DNA of 47,599 nt, taken from positions 1-47,599 of the forward strand of contig PLKG01000162.1 in NCBI GenBank assembly GCA_003140595.1, written 5' to 3'. Positions 34,982-43,808 of this stretch are shown here, piece after piece. Positions within the stretch are counted from its first letter, which is position 1, and every line of letters starts with the position of its first letter. The notes beneath the pieces were generated by a model. The model was given only the letters and a program-made list of their open reading frames with translations, was not told the DNA's origin and made no database searches. This DNA comes from Acidimicrobiaceae bacterium (GTDB lineage Bacteria; Actinomycetota; Acidimicrobiia; Acidimicrobiales; Bog-793). The position numbers and the translations under genes were made by a program.

Positions 34982-36673
34982 ATGAGGATCTCCAGATTGC
35001 ACGATCATTTGCGGTGGCTGATACCTGGCCGTGATGCGACGACCAAGGCACCGGTGCGTGCCTGGCTCATCGTCCTGCTTGGCGCCATGACGCTAGGCGC
35101 GACGGCTTGCAGCTCGCCTGCCGCGCGGGCGCCAGTTGTGCACCACCATGAACAGACCAAACACAAGCCGCCTCCCGCGCCCACCACCTTTTCCGGGCCA
35201 GATGGCGTCGAATCCAGTTGGGTCGTCGCTGAGAACCGTCGACCCGGGACTTCGGCCTGGATGATCCCCGACGGCACGCCATCAGGTATCGCCGGGTTCG
35301 CCTCCACGACCTATGCCGCACCCGGAACCAAGGTGAAGCTGTACGTGTCCACCGCAGCGACCCGATTCCGCATCGAGGCCTACCGCATGGGCTACTACCA
35401 GGGACTAGGTGCGCGCCTCGTCTGGCAGTCCCGCGAGATCCCTGGACGCGAGCAACCAACTTGCCCGCTGACAACCGGAGTCAACATGGTCGCATGCGAC
35501 AACTGGACTCCGACGCTCAATCTCTCTGTGACTGCGGCATTCGTCCAAGGTGACTACCTGCTCAAGCTCGTGGGTGCCGGCGGCCAGGAAAGCTACGTCC
35601 CTCTCACGGTCTGGGACCCGACTTCGAAAGCCACCTACCTGGTGAAGAACGATGTCTTCACGTGGCAGGCCTGGAATCCTTACGGGGGCTACGACTTCTA
35701 TGCCGGCGAGGGTCCGTGCCCATCAGACGTGTACCCGCTCTGCTCTCGGGCGCGGATCGTCTCCTACGACCGGCCCTATGCCTACGGAGAGGGGGCGGGC
35801 GACTTTCTCGGTAGTGAATACCCCTTCATCCGCTTCATCGAGGAGCACGGTTTGGACGTCGCCTACGTCACCGACGTCGCCGTCGAAGAGCACCCGGCCA
35901 TCCTGGTCGACCACAAGACCCTGCTCTCTCTCGGTCACGACGAATGCTGGTCCCTGGTCGAGCGACAGGCTGCCGACACCGCCGAACAGGCCGGCGTCAA
36001 CATGGTCTTCTTCGGCGCGAGCGCGGTCTTGCGCCATGTCCGACTCCAAGGCTCGCCGCTCGGTCCCGACCGCGAGGAGGTCGACTACCGGGACGGGTCC
36101 GAGGACCCGCTCAACGGCAAGGGGAACCCCCTGCAAGTGACGGGGAACATCTGGGCGAGCCCGCCCGCGGACTGGTCCGAGGTCGGCTTCGTGGGCGAGA
36201 ATTACGTCGGCTTCGTCGAGCCCGGCAATCGACCGGTTCCCTTCGTAGTCGCGGACGCGAACGCATGGATCTTCAAAGGAACCGGGCTGAGTGACGGCTC
36301 GAGCGTGCCCGGGGTGATCGCCACCGATCTCGACGAGTTCGATCCCTACGACCATCCGGCCAATCTCGAGATCCTCGGTCACTCGCCGGTTCCACTGAAA
36401 GAGTCCATCAGCGAACTCGGCGATTCGCAGGGTTTCCTCGACTCCGACATGACCTACTACAGCGACCCGACCAGCCACGCAGGAATATTCGACAGCGGGA
36501 CCACTAACTGGATCCCGTCCCTTGCACCCTGCCCGCCGGCACGACGAACATGTCCAGCTCCCATGGTGGGCAAGATCACCGGCAACCTTCTCGCCCTTTT
36601 CGGCAAAGGCCCGGCCGGTCGATTCCAGCCCTCCACGCCGAATTGGAGTGGGATCTACAAGTCGGCTAGCTGA
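34982..36673 (+). CDS. Secreted lipoprotein related to N,N-dimethylformamidase beta subunit
   Basis: The 563-residue product starts with a lipoprotein signal: a basic N-region, the hydrophobic AWLIVLLGAMTLGATAC, and the lipobox Cys43, followed by a Pro/His-rich linker. The rest resembles the C-terminal domain of N,N-dimethylformamidase large subunit, recognised by the pattern FTWQAWNPYGGYDFYAGEGP near 226-245, SYDRPYAYG near 260 and the LSLGHDECW segment near 315. DMFase uses a mononuclear iron bound by two Tyr and one Glu; I cannot confirm those residues by alignment. A standalone, exported form is likely not a formamidase. DegV is convergent and overlaps its end by 8 bp. Confidence 0.75.
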   Translation: MRISRLHDHLRWLIPGRDATTKAPVRAWLIVLLGAMTLGATACSSPAARAPVVHHHEQTKHKPPPAPTTFSGPDGVESSWVVAENRRPGTSAWMIPDGTPSGIAGFASTTYAAPGTKVKLYVSTAATRFRIEAYRMGYYQGLGARLVWQSREIPGREQPTCPLTTGVNMVACDNWTPTLNLSVTAAFVQGDYLLKLVGAGGQESYVPLTVWDPTSKATYLVKNDVFTWQAWNPYGGYDFYAGEGPCPSDVYPLCSRARIVSYDRPYAYGEGAGDFLGSEYPFIRFIEEHGLDVAYVTDVAVEEHPAILVDHKTLLSLGHDECWSLVERQAADTAEQAGVNMVFFGASAVLRHVRLQGSPLGPDREEVDYRDGSEDPLNGKGNPLQVTGNIWASPPADWSEVGFVGENYVGFVEPGNRPVPFVVADANAWIFKGTGLSDGSSVPGVIATDLDEFDPYDHPANLEILGHSPVPLKESISELGDSQGFLDSDMTYYSDPTSHAGIFDSGTTNWIPSLAPCPPARRTCPAPMVGKITGNLLALFGKGPAGRFQPSTPNWSGIYKSAS

Positions 36674-37607
36674 CGCGGCGCTGCACGGCTAAAGCCACCG
36701 TGCCTCGGCCCACGTGGGTCCCGATGACCGGGCCGAGCCAGCCGACACTTATGCGGTCCTTCGCTAACGACGAAGCGACAAGCTCGACGAACACGTCGAT
36801 GTCGGAGGCAGCAGCGTGAACAATCGCCAGGCGCTCGATGTCCCCCGCCTCGCGTAGCTTCGAGACCAGGCGCTCAAAGGAGCGAGAACGGGTCCGGGGA
36901 CGGGACTCGAGCTCGAGAACACCGTCGTTGATCTCGAGGACCGGCTTTATGTCCAAAAGACCACCGAGCAGAGCTTGGGCCGATCCGAGGCGTCCACCCT
37001 TGCGGAGGTTGTCGAGCGAGTCGAGCGCCCCGAACAGCTGCATGCTCCCTCTCGTCGCGACCGCCGCAGCCGTGACGTCATCGAGGTCACCGCCCGCCTC
37101 AGCGGCAGCTACGGCACTGAGCACGATGAGGCCTTCGGCCATTGTCGCGAACCGCGAGTCGACGACCTGAACTCGGATCCCATCTGCCACGCTCTCGGCC
37201 CCGACGACGGCGGCCTGGTAGGTCGCAGACAGCTTCGACGACAGCGCTATACACACGATTCCTTCCGCGCCGTCGTCTGCCAGCGATGAGAAAGCCGCGC
37301 TGAAGGCCCCTGGCGAGGGCGCCGAAGTCTCGGGCAGCCCGGCAACGTTGGCCGAATTCTGCCAGAACTCCTCTGGCGACCAAGTCGAGGTGACATCCGG
37401 TCCGAACGCACCGAGCCGGACGTCGAGGTGCACAATGCTCACCCCGTGCTCGCCAGCCACTGTTCTGTCAAGATCGGCGGCACTGTCTGTCACGACGCGG
37501 ATCTTGGCCGTGGGTCTGGTGGGTGCTGATTGTGCGTCGCCTTCGAAGCTTCGAGCCCGATCATCAGCTGCGACTTCCTCCGGCATTGCGCGAGCTCCGT
37601 TCTGCAT
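36666..37607 (-). CDS. DegV family fatty-acid-binding protein
   Basis: DegV proteins bind one fatty acid; in firmicutes they serve as FakB for fatty acid kinase. The 313-residue protein has KIRVVTDSAADLD near 35-47, the binding-pocket loops LSSKLSATYQAA near 122 and DSRFATMAEGL near 150, then GGRLGSAQALLGGLLDIKPVL, and a C-terminal VIGTHVGRG, where the family usually has HVGPG. The first 33 residues are unconserved and the start at ATG 37607 is provisional. No FakA is encoded here. The gene is divergent from tetR, with two palindromes between them. Confidence 0.9.
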   Translation of the reverse strand: MQNGARAMPEEVAADDRARSFEGDAQSAPTRPTAKIRVVTDSAADLDRTVAGEHGVSIVHLDVRLGAFGPDVTSTWSPEEFWQNSANVAGLPETSAPSPGAFSAAFSSLADDGAEGIVCIALSSKLSATYQAAVVGAESVADGIRVQVVDSRFATMAEGLIVLSAVAAAEAGGDLDDVTAAAVATRGSMQLFGALDSLDNLRKGGRLGSAQALLGGLLDIKPVLEINDGVLELESRPRTRSRSFERLVSKLREAGDIERLAIVHAAASDIDVFVELVASSLAKDRISVGWLGPVIGTHVGRGTVALAVQRRVS

Positions 37608-37632
37608 GTCCGAGACGATGTTGCCATTAACT

Positions 37633-37646
37633 GGAGGTGATCCTCC
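37633..37646. promoter_or_regulatory. Operator-like palindrome 1 (degV/tetR intergenic)
   Basis: GGAGG-TGAT-CCTCC, flanked by T and A to give a 16 bp match. It has the same half-site and spacer length as palindrome 2. It lies 26 bp upstream of the DegV start and 64 bp upstream of the TetR start, so it could control degV. Confidence 0.65.
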
Positions 37647-37674
37647 ATTTTGATCGGAAGGCTAACACGTATAT

Positions 37675-37688
37675 GGAGGCTAGCCTCC
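37675..37688. promoter_or_regulatory. Operator-like palindrome 2 (degV/tetR intergenic)
   Basis: GGAGG-CTAG-CCTCC is a perfect 14 bp palindrome 21 bp upstream of the TetR GTG start. Its centre is 42 bp from that of palindrome 1, four turns of the helix, so two dimers would bind on the same face. Confidence 0.7.
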
Positions 37689-37709
37689 GGTTGTCGTTAG
37701 AATGGAACA

Positions 37710-38363
37710 GTGACCGATACTCCGGACCTAGGCCTTTCGGCCGGCGGCCCGGGCACGGCCGTCGTGGCCGGCACCGAGGGCTCACCGAGCCTGAGGGCCG
37801 ACGCCGCGCGCAATCGTGAGCGGATAGTCGCCGCAGCCCAAGAGGTATTTGCCGAGTGGGGCCTGAACGCGGCCCTCGAGAAGATCGCCCGGCGAGCCGG
37901 CGTGGGCATCGCCACCCTCTACCGGCGCTTCCCTACCAGAGCCAACCTCATCGCGGCCAGCTTCGAGAGGAAGATGGCCGACTACGCGGCTGCCGCCGAA
38001 CAAGCGCTCGAGAACCCGGACGCGTGGGCCGGATTCTGCTGGCTGATAAACAAGTTCTGCGCCATGCAAGCCTCCGACGCTGGGCTGAAGGACCTCATCA
38101 CCATGAGGTTCCCGGCCTCGTCCGCAGCCGAGGATCTCAGACATCGAGCAGTTCGGAGCCTGGATCTGCTCGTCCAACGGGCGCAGCGGCAAGGCACCCT
38201 TCGCGCCGACTTTGTCGCCACGGACTTTCCCATGCTGCTGTTCGCAAACGCCGGTGTGGTGACCGCGACCCGCGAGACAGCGCCTGACACTTGGCGGCGG
38301 TTCACTTCCTACATGATCGACGCTTTGCGCGCCGATCATGTCGGCTCGCCTCGGGGATCTTGA
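37710..38363 (+). CDS. TetR/AcrR-family transcriptional regulator
   Basis: The 217-residue protein has a standard TetR DNA-binding domain at about 30-85, with RNRERIVAAAQEVFAEWGLNA and the recognition region KIARRAGVGIATLYRRFPTRANL. The C-terminal ligand domain is variable and gives no ligand clue. The start is GTG. The two GGAGG-N4-CCTCC palindromes just upstream are its likely operators. It is convergent with a DHA2 exporter, 40 bp away, which is a common drug-efflux arrangement even though the exporter promoter is not near the operators. Confidence 0.92.
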   Translation: MTDTPDLGLSAGGPGTAVVAGTEGSPSLRADAARNRERIVAAAQEVFAEWGLNAALEKIARRAGVGIATLYRRFPTRANLIAASFERKMADYAAAAEQALENPDAWAGFCWLINKFCAMQASDAGLKDLITMRFPASSAAEDLRHRAVRSLDLLVQRAQRQGTLRADFVATDFPMLLFANAGVVTATRETAPDTWRRFTSYMIDALRADHVGSPRGS

Positions 38364-38403
38364 ACACTCCGAGCCGCACGGCTGCGCGGAACTCCGCGAC
38401 GAC

Positions 38404-39870
38404 CTACTCCACGATGCGAACCGTTCCGGGCTCGACGGCCCAGTCTCGATCGCGCCCGGCGACGGACCTGGCCGGCACCAGCAACGCGGCCGCGGCCGCG
38501 GCGAGCGCGATTACCGAACCGATCCTGAACGCCAGGCCGTAGCCATCAGTTAGGGCGGTGAGTTGGTTCACAGCGCTTGCGACATCGTGCGTCCTTGTCG
38601 TCGCCACCGCCGCGAGGACTGCCAAGCCGACGGCGCCTCCGATCTGGCGCGAGGTGTTGACAAGACCGGAGGCGAGCCCGGCTTGGTGCGGGGGGATCCC
38701 GGCAGTGGCGGCATAGGCCAACGGGGTGAAGGACACCCCTAGTCCCAATGTGACAAGCACGCTCGGCAGGAAGAAGCCCGACCAATATCCTGTGTGAACG
38801 CCCAGGCCGGAGAAGAGGAACAGCCCAACGGCCGACAGCAGACCGCCCAAGACGAGCAAAGGTCTCGGGCCGGTGCGCAGAACGACCCGGGACGAAACCT
38901 GTGCGCCGATCATTATCGCCACTGTCTGAGGGACGAACGCGAACCCGGTCCGGAGCGGCGAGTACCCATGGACCTCCTGCAAGTACAGCGAGACGAAGAA
39001 CCACATCGCGAACAGCGCACCCGACAGCAGGAACATCACCAGGTTGGCGGTCCAGATCGACCGCCTCGCGAAGAGCGTCAGCCTCATCAGTGGGAACTTG
39101 GCAACCGATCCCTCGTGGACCAGGAACCAGGCGATCAGTGCAGTCGCAGCCCCGAACGCGACGATCGTCTGCCAGGAGCCCCAGCCGACGCTCGTCGTGC
39201 GGACAACACCGAACACGAGGGATGTCAGACCTGCGGTCACAAGAACCGCACCGAGAACGTCGAGCGTCTGCCGCTCACCTTCGGCTCTGCTCTCTTGTAG
39301 GAACGCCCGCCCGACGATGAAGGTCGCGATGCCGATAGGAATGTTGATGAACAGGATCCACCGCCACGACAACTCCTCGGTCAGGATGCCGCCGAGCAGG
39401 GCGCCCGTCGCACCACCGGCCCCCGCCACCGCGCTCCACATGCCCATTGCCCGGGCACGGGCCCTCGGCTCCCGGAAAGTCGTCGTCAGGATCGTCAATG
39501 TTGCCGGAGAGAGAATCGCGCCGCCAACGCCTTGAACAGCACGGGCGCTGATCAACATGGCCTGATCCTGTGCGAGCCCTCCCAACAGACTGGCGAGGGT
39601 GAAAACTGTCAATCCGAGAAGGAAGACGCGACGCCTCCCGAACAAGTCCGCAGTCCGCCCTCCGAGCAGGAGGAAACCCGCGAAGGTCAGAGTGTACGCG
39701 TTCAGTACCCATTGGAGCTCAACCTGCGAAAAACCAAGACTGTGCTTGATCGACGGCAACGCCACATTCACGATCGAGACGTCCAGAAGAACCATGAACT
39801 GGGCGACGCACGCCAAGGTGAGCACGAGCCACTCTGGAGTGTGGTTGGCCGCGGAAGTCTCTGGGGTCAA
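38404..39870 (-). CDS. DHA2-family MFS drug exporter (14 TM)
   Basis: The 488-residue transporter has the 14-span DHA2 pattern. Motif A is GGRTADLFGRRRVF near 71-84, and the motif C-like segment AVAGAGGATGALLGG lies near 150-165. The N-terminus contains the conserved LDVSIVNVALP near residue 29-39. Such proteins export drugs, dyes or lipophilic metabolites using the proton gradient. The gene ends 40 bp from tetR (convergent) and is divergent from mscS by 162 bp. No GGAGG-N4-CCTCC site is present near its start. Confidence 0.93.
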   Translation of the reverse strand: MTPETSAANHTPEWLVLTLACVAQFMVLLDVSIVNVALPSIKHSLGFSQVELQWVLNAYTLTFAGFLLLGGRTADLFGRRRVFLLGLTVFTLASLLGGLAQDQAMLISARAVQGVGGAILSPATLTILTTTFREPRARARAMGMWSAVAGAGGATGALLGGILTEELSWRWILFINIPIGIATFIVGRAFLQESRAEGERQTLDVLGAVLVTAGLTSLVFGVVRTTSVGWGSWQTIVAFGAATALIAWFLVHEGSVAKFPLMRLTLFARRSIWTANLVMFLLSGALFAMWFFVSLYLQEVHGYSPLRTGFAFVPQTVAIMIGAQVSSRVVLRTGPRPLLVLGGLLSAVGLFLFSGLGVHTGYWSGFFLPSVLVTLGLGVSFTPLAYAATAGIPPHQAGLASGLVNTSRQIGGAVGLAVLAAVATTRTHDVASAVNQLTALTDGYGLAFRIGSVIALAAAAAALLVPARSVAGRDRDWAVEPGTVRIVE

Positions 39871-40032
39871 GTCCGCTCCGCGATCACTCCATGTGTATCG
39901 CCGCTTCCTGCCGAATTGTTCCCCGGGGCGGGTCTCTCAGCCATTTTTCAGGGTCGTGGGGCCTTGCCAGGAGGACGGGACGACCGGAGATCGCTACGGT
40001 GGATAGGTGGTGGCAACGGGACGGTTGACGAG

Positions 40033-40710
40033 ATGACGGAGGCTCGCAGGCACACCTGGACGATCGGGACCCTCTCAGCTGTCATCGCCGCGGCCGCACT
40101 CGTGAGCGGCTCCGCGTTCGGCAACGTCCACAGTCCGGTGCTGCACCCAAAGCTCGTCGCCTGGATCAGTGCAGCCATACTCCTTATCTCGGGCGTGACG
40201 GCCACGCGACGAATTGCCTACGGTCTCGGCCACCTCATCACGTTGCGATCTATCCCGGCCGCAGGCGCCGCGGTGCGGCTGCTCGCAACCGGCATTGGCT
40301 ACCTCGTGGTCGCCTTCGCCGTGTTCGCGGTGCTCGACGTGTCCATCGATCACCTTCTGGTCGGTGCCGGACTCGCCGGCGTCGTGCTCGGAATCGCGGC
40401 TCAACAGAGTCTTGGAAACGTCTTTGCCGCGCTCGTGCTCCTTCTGGCAAGGCCGTTCAAGGTCGGCGATCACGTTCGGATCCGATCGGGCGCGCTCGGC
40501 GGGATATTCGATGCCTGGGTGCTCGAAGTGAGCCTCACCTACGTGACGGTCCGCACCGACGACGGGGATCTGAAAATCCCCAACTCGGCCATGCTCGCGG
40601 CCGGAGTCGGCCAACTCCCTCGGACGCCGATTGACCCAGTACCGCCGAACACCATCCTCAGCCAGAAGCCTGAGGTCGAAGGTCCCGGTCTCAAGCGTCA
40701 GGTACCGTAG
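40033..40710 (+). CDS. Small MscS-family mechanosensitive channel
   Basis: The 225-residue protein has three to four hydrophobic segments and the MscS pore/upper beta region GVVLGIAAQQSLGNVFAALVLLLARPFKVGDHVRI (residues about 117-151, the pore helix and following strand). The C-terminal part is short and lacks a full vestibule. ATG 40033 is chosen because homology starts with the first membrane helix just after; a longer upstream frame is antisense to the DHA2 gene. It opens under hypo-osmotic tension, which would complement the Kdp uptake pump in osmotic control, although the genes are 31 kb apart. Confidence 0.88.
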   Translation: MTEARRHTWTIGTLSAVIAAAALVSGSAFGNVHSPVLHPKLVAWISAAILLISGVTATRRIAYGLGHLITLRSIPAAGAAVRLLATGIGYLVVAFAVFAVLDVSIDHLLVGAGLAGVVLGIAAQQSLGNVFAALVLLLARPFKVGDHVRIRSGALGGIFDAWVLEVSLTYVTVRTDDGDLKIPNSAMLAAGVGQLPRTPIDPVPPNTILSQKPEVEGPGLKRQVP

Positions 40711-40776
40711 GCTCTTGCTTGTTGGGGGGCGGCGCTGCCTCTTTCGGGCTGAACAATCGAATCTTGGTGGCGTTAC

Positions 40777-43641
40777 ATGACCGTCGACCGTTCTGCGCAG
40801 TTCGATGGCTTGCCGGAGGAGTTCTCGGCAGCCCTGTTGCTCGCTGCCGTCGTGGACTCGAGTGAAGACGCGATTATCTCCCAGCGCCTCGACGGCACGA
40901 TCATGAGCTGGAGCTCCGCAGCAGAACGTCTGTTTGGCTGGACGACCGCCGAAGCCGTCGGGCGGAGCTTCCAGATGATCGTGCCCGAGGCCCGGCGCGA
41001 CGAGTTCGCATCGATCACGGCGCGATTGGCCCAGGGCGAGCGGATCGTCCACCTTGAGACGGCGCGTACCCACAAGGACGGCTCCGAGGTCCAGCTGTCA
41101 CTGACGATCGCACCAATTCTGGCCCCGGACGGGCACGTCGTAGGGTCCTTGGGCGTCGCTCACGACATAACCGAGAAGCAACGCTCGGAGGAGGTCCGGG
41201 CACTGCTCGCCGCCATCGTGGAGAGCAGTGAAGACGCCATCGTGAGCCTCGACATGGACGGGCAGGTGACCAGCTGGAACCGGGCCGCCGAGCGTCTCTA
41301 CAACTACAGCGCCGCCGAGATGATCGGCCAACGCTATGGCGAGATACTCGACAAGGACGCGCGCGACGACTTCAACCGGGTATTTGCCGAGGTGGCGGCG
41401 GGGGCGCGCCTGAGCCACCACGAGACTGCGAGAACAAGGCGAGACGGGACGAGTTTCGAGGTTTCCATGAGCCTGGCGCCGATCCTCGCCCCAGATGGCT
41501 CCATCGTCGGGGAGGCCGCGGTCCTTCACAACATCACCGAGCGCCAGCGGCGCGAGCGCGACCTCGCGGAGAGCCGGACGCTTCTCGAGCAAGCCGAGCG
41601 CATCGGCCACATGGGAGGGTGGACGTCGGGGGTAGTTCCGAATGCGCATGTGACCTGGACGAAAGAGGCGTACCGGATATTCGGCGTGGCGGAGCGTCCC
41701 AACTTGAATTCGGCCGACTTCTTCGAGAGGGTCCACCCTGGCGACCGCCGACGCGTTCAGGCGGCCGAAATCGCTGCGATCTCCGGGGGACCACGTTTCG
41801 AGGTCGAATATCGGATCGTGCGGCCGGATGGAACCCAGCGCTGGGTCTTCTCGGCCGCTGACGTCATCACCAACCAGAGCGGAGGCCCGGTTGAGCTGGC
41901 CGGGGTCATGCAGGACGTAACGGACCGCCGCGAAGCTGAAGAGCAGGCAAGAGGCCTCGAGAGGCAACTCCGCTTGCTCGCCGAGAACTCACGGGACCTC
42001 ATATTCCGCTACCGGATCCTCCCCGATCCGGGCTTCGAGTTCGTGAGCCCGGCGTCGCTCACAATCACCGGGTACACGCCGGAGGAGTTCTACGCTCAAC
42101 CTGGGCTAGTCGATCGCTTAATGGATCCCGCCGATCGTGACCTCTGGCCTGCTCGCCTGCGTTCCGGCCGAATCGAGACTGCCGTCGATCTCGAGCTCGT
42201 GCGCAAGGACGACTCCAAGATCTGGGTCAACCAGAGCCTCAGCACCGTGCTCGACGCAAACGGTCAGGTCATCGGAATGGACGGCATCACGCGTGACATC
42301 ACCGATCGCAAGATGGCCGAGCTGCGCCTCGAGCATGAGGTTCTCCACGATCCCCTTACCGGGCTGCCCAACCGTGTGCTTGTCATGGACCGGATCGAGC
42401 ATGAATTGTCCGGAACATCTCGCGATAACGGGTCGGTCGCCCTGCTCTTTGTGGACCTGGACCGCTTCAAGGTCTTCAATGACACGCGGGGCCACGGTTT
42501 CGGCGATGCCGTGCTGAGAGCTGTCGCCTGCCGACTGGTGGCATGTGCGCGCTCGGCAGATACGGTCGGGCGCTTCAGCGGAGACGAGTTCGTCATCGTG
42601 TGCGAGAGGCTTCCCATCGCGTCCGATGCGATCAGGATCGCGGACCACGTACTGAACTCGTTCGCCGCTCCCTTCGACATAGAAGGCGAAGAGGTTCACG
42701 TAACGGCTTCGATCGGGATCGCAACTGGTCAAGGCAACCAGAGCGCCGACAAGCTGCTGCGCGATGCCGACCTCGCGATGTACCGCGCCAAGGATCTCGG
42801 CAGGGCCCGCTACGAGGTGTTCGACGACAATTTGCGGGCCGAGGCCGAACGCCGCTCCGCCGGCGAGGCAGGCCTGCGACGCGCGCTCGAGAACCACGAG
42901 TTCGCACTCGTGTTCCAGCCTGTATGGTCGATGGCCGAGGAGCGCTTCGTCGGTGCCGAGGCTCTCTTGCGCTGGCACGATCCCGAGCGCGGGACAATCA
43001 GCCCAACGGAGTTCATTCCTGTCGCAGAGGACTGCGGACTGATCGTCCCGATCGGAGAATGGGTCCTCGAACAGGCGTGCAGGTCGCTCGCAAGGTCAAA
43101 CCAGGCCGAGCCCCGACGACAACCGTGCACGATGTCGGTGAACGTCTCGGCCATACAGCTCAGGTCGCGCGACTTCACGCGGAACTTGGAGGAGCTGATC
43201 TCAACGACGGGCGTCGAACCGGAGCTGCTCTGCCTCGAAATCACCGAGTCCGTGCTCATGGGCGACGTCGACTACTTCTCCAAGGTGCTGCACCAGCTAC
43301 GGGCGATCGGGACGCGACTTTCTATCGACGACTTCGGCACCGGGTATTCGTCGCTCGCCTACCTACGGGGGTTCTCGGTCGATGAGCTCAAGATCGATCG
43401 CTCCTTCATTTCCAGCTTGGACTCTGACCCCTACGACGCCACCCTCGTCGCGGCGATGGTCGGGATCGGTAACGCGCTCAGCCTCCGCGTCGTCGCGGAG
43501 GGCGTCGAGACAGCAGAGGAGCTCGCGGCAGTGGGTGACCTCGGGTGCCAGTACGCGCAGGGGTACCTGTTGGCACGCCCGTGCAACTTCGATGATTACA
43601 TGGAGTACCTGAGAACTGGACGTTCTGCGAACAACGAATGA
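40777..43641 (+). CDS. PAS x4 - GGDEF - EAL cyclic di-GMP signalling protein
   Basis: The 954-residue soluble protein carries four PAS modules, at about 20-140, 141-262, 280-395 and 400-518. GGDEF (about 525-685) follows with the signature SGDEF (601-605) in place of GGDEF, then EAL (about 695-945). The EAL catalytic set is intact: E728-A-L, NVS, EITES, DDFGTG from D851, K872 and E908 in AEGVE. I infer an active phosphodiesterase with a GGDEF domain that may be active or regulatory, since SGDEF forms vary. There is no membrane segment, so signals are cytoplasmic. It follows mscS by 66 bp. Confidence 0.94.
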   Translation: MTVDRSAQFDGLPEEFSAALLLAAVVDSSEDAIISQRLDGTIMSWSSAAERLFGWTTAEAVGRSFQMIVPEARRDEFASITARLAQGERIVHLETARTHKDGSEVQLSLTIAPILAPDGHVVGSLGVAHDITEKQRSEEVRALLAAIVESSEDAIVSLDMDGQVTSWNRAAERLYNYSAAEMIGQRYGEILDKDARDDFNRVFAEVAAGARLSHHETARTRRDGTSFEVSMSLAPILAPDGSIVGEAAVLHNITERQRRERDLAESRTLLEQAERIGHMGGWTSGVVPNAHVTWTKEAYRIFGVAERPNLNSADFFERVHPGDRRRVQAAEIAAISGGPRFEVEYRIVRPDGTQRWVFSAADVITNQSGGPVELAGVMQDVTDRREAEEQARGLERQLRLLAENSRDLIFRYRILPDPGFEFVSPASLTITGYTPEEFYAQPGLVDRLMDPADRDLWPARLRSGRIETAVDLELVRKDDSKIWVNQSLSTVLDANGQVIGMDGITRDITDRKMAELRLEHEVLHDPLTGLPNRVLVMDRIEHELSGTSRDNGSVALLFVDLDRFKVFNDTRGHGFGDAVLRAVACRLVACARSADTVGRFSGDEFVIVCERLPIASDAIRIADHVLNSFAAPFDIEGEEVHVTASIGIATGQGNQSADKLLRDADLAMYRAKDLGRARYEVFDDNLRAEAERRSAGEAGLRRALENHEFALVFQPVWSMAEERFVGAEALLRWHDPERGTISPTEFIPVAEDCGLIVPIGEWVLEQACRSLARSNQAEPRRQPCTMSVNVSAIQLRSRDFTRNLEELISTTGVEPELLCLEITESVLMGDVDYFSKVLHQLRAIGTRLSIDDFGTGYSSLAYLRGFSVDELKIDRSFISSLDSDPYDATLVAAMVGIGNALSLRVVAEGVETAEELAAVGDLGCQYAQGYLLARPCNFDDYMEYLRTGRSANNE

Positions 43642-43808
43642 AGGAGCCGTTGAGGCTTTGTCGGCGTGTCTCGGCTAGTGCGAAAGTCTCTGGTTCAGTA
43701 CCCAATGTGGCCGAACTGGCGCGCGTGCGGTGGGCGACCGGTAGACGCGACCGAACGTGCGCGCCACGAATCTTGCCTCTCACAGCTCGGACCGAGGCGC
43801 GCGGAGAC

